NCBI GenBank assembly: GCA_034430175.1
Contig: DAOUFI010000015.1
Coordinates: 1-64,000 of the forward strand
From: UBA6107 sp034430175
GTDB taxonomy: Bacteria > Chloroflexota > Anaerolineae > Anaerolineales > Anaerolineaceae
DNA length: 64,000 nt
Direction: 5' to 3'
The translations under genes and the position numbers were made by a program. Under the pieces are notes generated by a model. The model did no database searches and was not told where the DNA came from. It was given only the letters and a program-made list of their open reading frames with translations. Positions 58,077-64,000 of this stretch are shown piece after piece. The stretch's first letter is position 1. Every line of letters starts with the position of its first letter.

Positions 58077-58105
58077 ATCATAACATAAACCTATATTGAA
58101 TGCAA
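58077..58105 (-). promoter_or_regulatory. greA promoter
   Basis: Minus strand: TTGCAT (58100-58105), 17-bp spacer, TATGAT (58077-58082). Transcript start near 58070 gives a leader of about 130 nt. Confidence 0.7.
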
Positions 58106-58132
58106 GCGTGACCCTCTTTACATGGCTTATTG

Positions 58133-58163
58133 AAACCACCAGCGGCTGATGCTCCGCTGGTGG
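58133..58163 (-). terminator. Terminator of the kor operon
   Basis: 10-bp perfect stem CCACCAGCGG (58154-58163 on the minus strand) with CCGCTGGTGG (58136-58145), 8-nt loop, then TTT. It lies 28 bp after the gamma-subunit stop. Confidence 0.75.
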
Positions 58164-58190
58164 CAAGTACGCGTTCAGTCAATCATGTAA

Positions 58191-58727
58191 CTACGGAATG
58201 TAATGAGCACCAATCTCCAAAGCTTCAAAATTCTTAGGGAGAAGTTTATGGTGCCGTTCGGGCAAGTGCGCCTTTAACGCTTTCTCGATAGATTCCTGCG
58301 GCAGGAAGGGTAGATTCGCCAGGAGCGCACCCAGTAAAACCATGTTGGCCATTTTCTGGTCGCCTAACTTTTCCGCCTCTTCATTGGCTGCGATCTCAAC
58401 CACTTTAATGTCTTTACGAGTAGTTTTCCGATCTACCATGGAGGTATTAACAATGAGTAACCCACCCGCTTTTACCAGTGGTTCGTATTTGTCGAGTGAG
58501 GGACGATTCATCGCGATTACAGCCATGGGGTTATGAACGATGGGAGAACCAATTTCCTCATCCGAAACCACCACAGTGCAGTTCGCAGTACCACCACGCA
58601 TTTCAGGACCGTAGGATGGGATCCAGGTAACTTCCTTCCCTTCGTCCATGCCAGCGTAAGCTAACAATTGTCCACCGAACAAAACACCCTGTCCGCCAAA
58701 TCCGGCAAAGATGACCTCAGTTTGCAT
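58191..58727 (-). CDS. korC: 2-oxoacid:ferredoxin oxidoreductase, gamma subunit
   Basis: 178 aa. FAGFGGQGVLFGGQLLAYAG is the standard start of the gamma (POR domain C) subunit, followed by WIPSYGPEMRGGTANCTVVVSD and NMVLLGALL. Part of the four-subunit enzyme that oxidises a 2-oxoacid (2-oxoglutarate or branched-chain 2-oxoacids) to acyl-CoA with ferredoxin reduction. Last gene of the operon, 14 bp after the beta subunit. Confidence 0.92.
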   Translation of the reverse strand: MQTEVIFAGFGGQGVLFGGQLLAYAGMDEGKEVTWIPSYGPEMRGGTANCTVVVSDEEIGSPIVHNPMAVIAMNRPSLDKYEPLVKAGGLLIVNTSMVDRKTTRKDIKVVEIAANEEAEKLGDQKMANMVLLGALLANLPFLPQESIEKALKAHLPERHHKLLPKNFEALEIGAHYIP

Positions 58728-58741
58728 TTTGATCCTCCGCC

Positions 58742-59524
58742 TTACAATTTGATCTCGGCCACTGCCGGGTTGACTTTATAATCACCGAGCGGATAGTATG
58801 TGACCATCTTATCGGCCAGCCACTGCAACGCTTCCGTGGGCTTCATCCCCCAGTTTGTCGGGCAGATAGAGAGCAACTCCACCATTGAAAAACCAAGTCC
58901 ACGCTGCTGAACCTCAAAGGCAGTACGAATGGCTTTTTTGGCCAGACGGATGTTCTTGGGGTCGTGCAAAGCGCGGCGTACCACATAGCTGGATCCATCG
59001 AGGTTGCCCAGGAATTCGGCCACGCGGATGGGATACCCCTGTGATTCCACGTCGCGGCCGTTGACCGAAGTGGTGGTTTTTTGTCCGGGTAATGTCGTCG
59101 GTGCCATCTGCCCGCCAGTCATGCCGTAGTTAGTGTTATTTATGAAGATCACCGTGATATTCTCACCGCGGGCTGCGGCGTGCGTGATTTCTGCCGCGCC
59201 AATGGAAGCCAGGTCACCATCTCCCTGGTAAGTGAAAACCGTGTGATCGGGAAGGGTACGCTTGATACCAGTGGCCATGGCGGGCGCGCGGCCGTGCGGG
59301 GCTTGCACGAAATCAGTGTTGAAGTAGTTATAGGCGAATACCGAGCAGCCTACCGAAGCCACGCCAATGGTTTTCTCGCGCAATCCCATCTCTTCGAGAA
59401 CTTCTGCGATCAAACGGTGCGCCACCCCATGCGTACAACCGGGGCAATAATGGGTGTTAACTTCCGTCAGCGTATCGGGGCGTTCGTAAACGAGGGTTTC
59501 GAGTTCTGTCATATTATCGGTCAT
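58742..59524 (-). CDS. korB: 2-oxoacid:ferredoxin oxidoreductase, beta (TPP) subunit
   Basis: 260 aa. HYCPGCTHGVAHRLI (the Cys pair region near the TPP/cluster site), GVGCS-like ASVGCSVF, HGRAPAMATGIKRTLPDHTVFTYQGDGDLASIGAAEITHAAARGENITVIFINNTNYGMTGGQ with the GDG...NN TPP-Mg motif. SMVELLSICPTNW is the family's later block. GGAG six nt upstream. Works with korA, korC and the ferredoxin subunit. Confidence 0.94.
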   Translation of the reverse strand: MTDNMTELETLVYERPDTLTEVNTHYCPGCTHGVAHRLIAEVLEEMGLREKTIGVASVGCSVFAYNYFNTDFVQAPHGRAPAMATGIKRTLPDHTVFTYQGDGDLASIGAAEITHAAARGENITVIFINNTNYGMTGGQMAPTTLPGQKTTTSVNGRDVESQGYPIRVAEFLGNLDGSSYVVRRALHDPKNIRLAKKAIRTAFEVQQRGLGFSMVELLSICPTNWGMKPTEALQWLADKMVTYYPLGDYKVNPAVAEIKL

Positions 59525-59535
59525 GTCAGGCTCCT

Positions 59536-60648
59536 TTATTTATTCCGCTGCATGCGCTTCAACCAGCGGTCGCGAGGATGACCCTGGGTATCGAGGTTGC
59601 CTTTGGCAACCCGTTTGATTTCATCCAGAACTTCATCGGGGTATGGCACAACGCCCCCCATACGACCATAGAACTCGACCGGGCATTGGTTCTCACCCGC
59701 TAACATAACATCCTCGAGCATCTGGCCGGCATTGGTCTCAACCACCAGAAGGCTGTCCATCTTCTTGGCTGCTTCGTGGATCACCTGACGCGGGAATGGA
59801 CTGAGTGTGATCGGACGGATCAAGCCAACGGGAATACCTTCCGCGCGGGCTGCCCGCACTGCCGACAGCGCCAGGCGCCCGGAAGAACCGAAGCCAACCA
59901 CAGCTATCTTGGCGTCGTCCATGTAATACTGTTTGACGCGGATCTCATTCGCTTCGATCTCCTGCCAGCGGTACATCAGTCTGAAATTCGTATCTTCCTG
60001 CGCGGCCGGGTCAAGATTGATCGATGTTAAGACACGGCGGTCGCGTCCTTCAGCCCCGGTGGTTGCCCATTCGGGGAATTTCGTTTTCAATTCCTGGTAG
60101 GGCGGCATTTCACAGGGTTCCATCATTTGGCCAATGGAGCCGTCTGTCAACACCACAACCACGGAACGATATTTTTCAGCCAGATCAAACGCGAGCACGG
60201 TTAGGTCGACCGATTCCTGTACAGTGGCTGGTGCCAGGACGATGGCGTGATAATCGCCGTGTCCACCGCCGTGGACGATCTGGTTGTAGTCACCCTGGGC
60301 GGGGGCAATGTTGCCCAAACCAGGTCCGCCGCGCATCACGTCGACAATAACAGCCGGGAGTTCAGTCCCCGCGATATAGGAAATACCTTCCATCATCAAA
60401 CTCACACCGGGGCTGGATGACGAAGTCATCACCCGTCGACCAGTACAGGCAGCGCCGTAGACCATGTTGATGGCTGCCGGTTCGCTTTCAGCCTGAACAA
60501 ACGCGCGGCCAAGTTCTGGCATGCGTCTGGACATGTATTCCAGCAATTCAGTCTGCGGAGTAATCGGGTAACCGAAATAAGCTGTCACCCCGGCCCGGAT
60601 AGCGGCTTCAGCGACAGCTTCATTGCCTTTCATCAATTCTCTTGTCAT
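59536..60648 (-). CDS. korA: 2-oxoacid:ferredoxin oxidoreductase, alpha subunit (VorB/KorA type)
   Basis: 370 aa. MKGNEAVAEAAIRAGVTAYFGYPITPQTEL (pyrimidine-binding domain), QAESEPAAINMVYGAACTGRRVMTSSSSPGVSLMMEG, DVMRGGPGLGNIAPAQGDYNQ, and C-terminal domain II with VVGFGSSGRLALSAVRAARAEGIPVGLIRPITLSPFP. The PAQGDYNQ form fits 3-methyl-2-oxobutanoate (VorB) as well as 2-oxoglutarate types; I cannot decide between them. Confidence 0.93.
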   Translation of the reverse strand: MTRELMKGNEAVAEAAIRAGVTAYFGYPITPQTELLEYMSRRMPELGRAFVQAESEPAAINMVYGAACTGRRVMTSSSSPGVSLMMEGISYIAGTELPAVIVDVMRGGPGLGNIAPAQGDYNQIVHGGGHGDYHAIVLAPATVQESVDLTVLAFDLAEKYRSVVVVLTDGSIGQMMEPCEMPPYQELKTKFPEWATTGAEGRDRRVLTSINLDPAAQEDTNFRLMYRWQEIEANEIRVKQYYMDDAKIAVVGFGSSGRLALSAVRAARAEGIPVGLIRPITLSPFPRQVIHEAAKKMDSLLVVETNAGQMLEDVMLAGENQCPVEFYGRMGGVVPYPDEVLDEIKRVAKGNLDTQGHPRDRWLKRMQRNK

Positions 60649-60657
60649 GGGTGCCTC

Positions 60658-60900
60658 CTAGGCTGTGGGTTGATTGACTCCGGTTTTTTCACGATAAACA
60701 GTGATGGCTGCTTCCGGGCAAACAACGGAACAAATCGCGCAGCCTGTGCATCCTTCAGCGATCAAAGTAGCGGGATGATATCCCTTGGCGGTGATATGAT
60801 CTGTGGCCAGCCCAAGCACCTGTTGAGGGCAGGCAGTGACACAGAGTTCACAACCCTTACAATAAATTTCATTTACCTTGATCCGTCCCTTTGGGGGCAT
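60658..60900 (-). CDS. korD: Ferredoxin-type subunit, two 4Fe-4S clusters
   Basis: 80 aa. CKGCELCVTACP and CTGCAICSVVCP are two complete CxxCxxCxxxCP motifs, so two 4Fe-4S clusters. It passes electrons from the TPP-bound intermediate to external ferredoxin. First gene of the korDABC operon; AGGAGG nine nt before the ATG is the strongest ribosome site in the window. Confidence 0.94.
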   Translation of the reverse strand: MPPKGRIKVNEIYCKGCELCVTACPQQVLGLATDHITAKGYHPATLIAEGCTGCAICSVVCPEAAITVYREKTGVNQPTA

Positions 60901-61076
60901 TCATTCCTCCTTGTACAAGATGGTCAATCTGACAACATTGTATAGACCTTCACACGTGCAATTATGCCGGGTCTGCAAGGTTTACGAAAGTGATGACAAT
61001 CCCACTCGGCGCTGCCTTTCGTCATGAAAGGCAAAGCGATATTACCACAATTTTGACCGTAAATTATCTGATTAAT

Positions 61077-62291
61077 CTACAGACTTTCAATAATTGTCGC
61101 TTCGCCCTGCCCAACACCAACACATAGGGTGGCCAGTCCATAGAAGGGATGACTTTCGCTTGCAGCCCTGCGCCGCATCTCGTGCAACAGCGTGGTCATG
61201 ATCCTGGCTCCCGAAGCACCGAGTGGATGACCCAGAGCAATGGCTCCACCGTTGACATTGGTAATGACCGGATCCAGACCTAGTTTTTGCATCACTGCCA
61301 ACGATTGGACGGCAAAGGCTTCATTCAACTCGACCAATCTAATATCCTTGATGGATAACCCAGCCCGCTTCAAAGCCTTGTTCGTAGCTGGGACAGGACC
61401 ATAACCCATCACTCGTGGTTCCACGCCGGCTGCACCGCATGAAACGATCCGCGCCATCGGTGTCAGTCCTAGCGATTGCGCCTTTTCAGCGCTCATGATC
61501 AAAAGCGCGGCAGCGCCGTCGTTCATACCGGAGGAATTCCCGGCAGTCACACTGCCTCCCTCCCTGAATGCCGGCTTTAGTTTTGCCAACGACTCAGCGT
61601 TTGTATCGCGGCGTGGACGTTCATCCTGACTGACCACAACCGGATCGCCTTTTTTTTGCGGGATCACTACCGGTACGATCTCATCGGCAAACTTACCACT
61701 GTCAATGGCCGCGATCGCGCGGCGGTGGCTCTCAGCGGCAAAAGCATCCTGGTCAGCTCGGCTTATGCCAGTCTCCGCGGCAATATTCTCCGCTGTTTCA
61801 CCCATGGCATCGGTTCCATAAAGCTCTTTCATGCGAGGGTTCGGATAGCGCCATCCCAGGGCTGTGTCATAAGCTGTGAGATTACCAAAAGAGAATCCCT
61901 GTTCCGCCTTGGGCAGGGAATAAGGCGCCCTGGACATACTCTCCACCCCGCCTGCCAGGTAGATCTCTCCGTCACCGTTACGAACGGCATGAAAGGCCAT
62001 GTTGATGGCGGTCAAGCCTGAGGCGCATAGCCTGTTGACCGTTACCGCTGGGACACTCACCGGCAACCCTGCCAGTAGCGAACTCATCCGGGCTACATTG
62101 CGGTTATCCTCTCCGGCCTGGTTGGCGCAGCCAAGGTAGACTTCTTCCACTTCAGCCGGGTCGATCTTGTTCCTTTCCACCAAGGTCTTTAGTACCAACG
62201 CTGCCAGATCATCCGGCCTGACCCTGGCGAGAACACCTCCAAGCGCACCGATCGCTGTTCGCACAGCATCCACGACGACGACTTCGACCAT
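61077..62291 (-). CDS. Acetyl-CoA acetyltransferase (thiolase)
   Basis: 404 aa. NRLCASGLTAIN (nucleophile Cys, about residue 88), GGVESMSRAPY, GNSSGMNDGAAALLIM, NEAFAVQSLAVM, NVNGGAIALGHPLGASGARI (catalytic His) and LCVGVGQGEATI (second Cys; here CVGVGQG in place of CIGGGQG). Condenses or cleaves acyl-CoA. The ending and length fit the PcaF/FadA/AtoB group. It lies upstream of the kor operon with a 176-bp gap, which is long for co-transcription. GGAGGG precedes the start. Confidence 0.93.
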   Translation of the reverse strand: MVEVVVVDAVRTAIGALGGVLARVRPDDLAALVLKTLVERNKIDPAEVEEVYLGCANQAGEDNRNVARMSSLLAGLPVSVPAVTVNRLCASGLTAINMAFHAVRNGDGEIYLAGGVESMSRAPYSLPKAEQGFSFGNLTAYDTALGWRYPNPRMKELYGTDAMGETAENIAAETGISRADQDAFAAESHRRAIAAIDSGKFADEIVPVVIPQKKGDPVVVSQDERPRRDTNAESLAKLKPAFREGGSVTAGNSSGMNDGAAALLIMSAEKAQSLGLTPMARIVSCGAAGVEPRVMGYGPVPATNKALKRAGLSIKDIRLVELNEAFAVQSLAVMQKLGLDPVITNVNGGAIALGHPLGASGARIMTTLLHEMRRRAASESHPFYGLATLCVGVGQGEATIIESL

Positions 62292-62397
62292 ATCACCCTC
62301 CGGGAATGATTTACTAATAAAATTCTACCACTGATGAAAAAATGACTTCATTTTTAAGAGGTCAGGTCAGAACGGGAATGAAATGAACCGATAATCG

Positions 62398-62403
62398 TAT
62401 AAT
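62398..62403 (+). promoter_or_regulatory. -10 element of the lipoprotein gene
   Basis: TATAAT, 55 nt before the ATG at 62459; no clear -35. A GGAGA sits at 62442. Confidence 0.5.
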
Positions 62404-62458
62404 TAAGAAGAAGGATCCAATTAAATGGCGTCCGGATCGTCTGGAGAATATCGATCTG

Positions 62459-63910
62459 ATGCGTGGCAAGCTGAAAGGAATCATTGTCTATATTCTGCTC
62501 CTGGGGTTATCGCTGACCGCGTGCAATTCCGGGAGTGCTAACGCGTCTCAAACCACTTACCAGATATCGCCAACCTTCCGTGAGCTCTATGAAAAGCTTG
62601 GAGGAAATGATGTGCTCGGCGCGGCAATCAGTAAACCATTTACTCTGGATTCTTTTGAATGCCAATACACGGTAAACGTATTGATCTGTGTCAATCCGCA
62701 AGCCACCGATTCAAATCGGTTATTCTTTTACCCATTGGCCAACTCAATGAACATTCGCGAAGATCCTTCGCAATCACCCGCCCAACCTGGATCGAATGTG
62801 GTTGATGGATATACGATTTACGATGAGTTCATTTCCTTATACAACCAGTTGGGAGCGCAATTCACTGGCAAACCATTGACCCAGGCTCACATTAATTATT
62901 CGCAACAACGGATCGAACAATACTTTGAGAATGTCGGCTTTTATCGCAAATTTTCCGACACCGCGGGTTCGGTCCATTTGCTCGCGTATGGCGCTTATAG
63001 TTGTCTGAATAAATGTAACTACACTCCCTCAGTAGAGGCTTCGATCCTGAACTCCGCGAGAGCGAGTTTGGATCAGCCATTGTTGGCTGGCCTTTCCGAG
63101 ATTGCGGACACCTCCATTTTGGGCGAGCCACTCACCCAGCCCTACATTGCCTCAGATGGGATGGAAGAGCAGGTCTATACAAACGCAGTGGTCTATGCTC
63201 CGGTTAATGATCTCAATTCAGCGCGGCTGCGCCCGGTTTCAACATTGATAAATATTCCTCGAACAGAACCCGGAACGCAAAAATATTCCAGCCGTGATGG
63301 AATGGTCTTCTATGCCATAAAAGGGAATAAGGGATACCATGTTCCACTCGTTTTCGATCAGTTCATCGCTAACCATGGCGGTAAAAATTTTTCCGGAAAT
63401 CCGATCGATGAAGTTTTTCAATACTCCGCCACTGTCTTTCGTCAATGTTTTGAAAATTACTGCCTTGATTATGATAGTGCAGCTTCCGACTCGAATAAGA
63501 TCAGCCTGGCTCCTCTGGGAATGCAGTACATTCAGCAGATCAGCGGATCCAGCTCGCCCACAGTACAGCCAGCGAACCTCTCATCAGATAATCTTATTTT
63601 AAATGTAGCCAAAATGAGCCAGAAGATCCCGGCGGACGGACAACAACAAATTCAGATACTTGTCATTCAAAAAGAGAATCAGCAACCCGTCCCCAACCTC
63701 GAGGCCACACTGACGATCAAGATGCCTGATGGATCGCTGTACACCGCTCAATTCCCCGCCACAGGTGTGGACGGTCGGTCCGCCCTGGTCATTCCCCCCA
63801 TGAAAGATATCCCGAACGGTACCATTCTGGAATTATCAGTCTGTATCAATGGCACAGACAACACTCCAGTTTGTGTAACCGATGGTTATTTAATTTGGCC
63901 TTCTCAGTAA
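62459..63910 (+). CDS. Lipoprotein with LGxxLGxPLxxP-type repeats
   Basis: 483 aa. Signal peptide with lipobox LSLTAC (Cys 22). The mature part has three weak repeats built on LG..(V/F/I)LG.P(L/I)(T/S).P: LGGNDVLGAAISKPF, LGAQFTGKPLTQA, TSILGEPLTQPY, and a fourth HGGKNFSGNPIDEVF. They look like the LGFP/SH3-like wall-binding repeats seen in many Chloroflexota proteins. A C-terminal Ig-like domain (about residues 385-480; PADGQQQIQILVIQKENQQPVPNLEATL) resembles bacterial big-domain folds. Pairs of cysteines (FECQYTVNVLIC, SCLNKC, QCFENYC) may form disulfides. Surface binding protein; function unknown. Confidence 0.72.
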   Translation: MRGKLKGIIVYILLLGLSLTACNSGSANASQTTYQISPTFRELYEKLGGNDVLGAAISKPFTLDSFECQYTVNVLICVNPQATDSNRLFFYPLANSMNIREDPSQSPAQPGSNVVDGYTIYDEFISLYNQLGAQFTGKPLTQAHINYSQQRIEQYFENVGFYRKFSDTAGSVHLLAYGAYSCLNKCNYTPSVEASILNSARASLDQPLLAGLSEIADTSILGEPLTQPYIASDGMEEQVYTNAVVYAPVNDLNSARLRPVSTLINIPRTEPGTQKYSSRDGMVFYAIKGNKGYHVPLVFDQFIANHGGKNFSGNPIDEVFQYSATVFRQCFENYCLDYDSAASDSNKISLAPLGMQYIQQISGSSSPTVQPANLSSDNLILNVAKMSQKIPADGQQQIQILVIQKENQQPVPNLEATLTIKMPDGSLYTAQFPATGVDGRSALVIPPMKDIPNGTILELSVCINGTDNTPVCVTDGYLIWPSQ

Positions 63911-63912
63911 CC

Positions 63913-64000
63913 TTAGGGGTTAGCTTCTCCAAATAGATCAACATGATCAATCTTGCCCGCGATGCTATAGATATAGATCGAGAAATCGCCAGTAACGTTC
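63913..64000 (-). CDS. C-terminal end of an unidentified gene (cut by the window)
   Basis: On the minus strand the frame ending in TAA at 63913-63915 is open to the window edge (28 codons) and reads as a plausible protein end with IYIYSIAGKIDHVDLFGEANP. Convergent with the lipoprotein gene and 2 bp from its stop, with no terminator between. Too short to assign; the frame could be open by chance. Confidence 0.4.
   Translation of the reverse strand, partial: NVTGDFSIYIYSIAGKIDHVDLFGEANP

Noticed and set aside
61013..61033. Hairpin TGCCTTTC/GAAAGGCA after the thiolase gene as terminator
   Set aside because: The stem is perfect but no T-run follows on either strand, so termination is not supported; it may be a structural or processing element.

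Overview
The window looks like a chromosomal stretch of a bacterium of the phylum Chloroflexota, probably class Anaerolineae. This is inferred from the gene mix: a DUF4388/small-GTPase/V4R operon, a stand-alone XPB-N-like protein, a Kor/Vor-type ferredoxin oxidoreductase, PknB-type kinase fused to a beta-propeller, and many polytopic GT-C enzymes. No transposase, integrase, phage gene or CRISPR array is visible. Three tRNAs are present: Phe(GAA), Met(CAT) and Gly(TCC).

Layout. (1) 1-5.7 kb: tRNA-Phe with promoter and terminator, a tRNA-like remnant, a three-gene signalling operon, an XPB-N-like protein, a glycine C-acetyltransferase-type PLP enzyme and a small membrane protein. (2) 5.9-41 kb: a surface-polysaccharide locus, almost all on the minus strand and tightly packed with many ATGA overlaps. 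It is headed at 40.95 kb by a winged-helix regulator behind a strong promoter with an inverted repeat over the -10. Then come GDP-fucose synthase, a Wzm/Wzt ABC exporter, two nonulosonate-type sugar gene sets (PseB/RmlD-like/NeuB/SpsF; and NeuB/NeuA/NeuA-HAD fusion/SDR/Gfo-Idh/radical SAM), about ten glycosyltransferases and sulfotransferases of three different subfamilies. The likely product is an exported, acidic, possibly sulfated polysaccharide carrying sialic-acid-like sugars. (3) 41-53.4 kb: plus-strand envelope genes, namely a GT-C paralogue of the 11.9 kb gene, three paralogous LtaS/sulfatase-fold membrane proteins, an MFS carrier, a GT8-like protein and a TerC protein. Between them lie tRNA-Met and a 71-bp tandem repeat built from its 3' third. 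(4) 53.5-64 kb: tRNA-Gly, a Ser/Thr kinase, lysS, greA with a leader terminator, a four-subunit 2-oxoacid:ferredoxin oxidoreductase operon, a thiolase, a lipoprotein and the C-terminal end of an unidentified gene.

Most interesting points: the tRNA-Met-derived tandem repeat whose units keep the T-arm pairing around an extra hairpin; the nonulosonate enzymes without recognisable aminotransferase, hydrolase or acyltransferase partners; three kinds of sulfotransferase in one bacterial glycan locus; three LtaS-like paralogues; and several possible RNA-level switches (greA leader, terC leader, and a hairpin over the start of the Gfo/Idh gene). All functional statements rest on reading sequence motifs by eye; no database search was possible.
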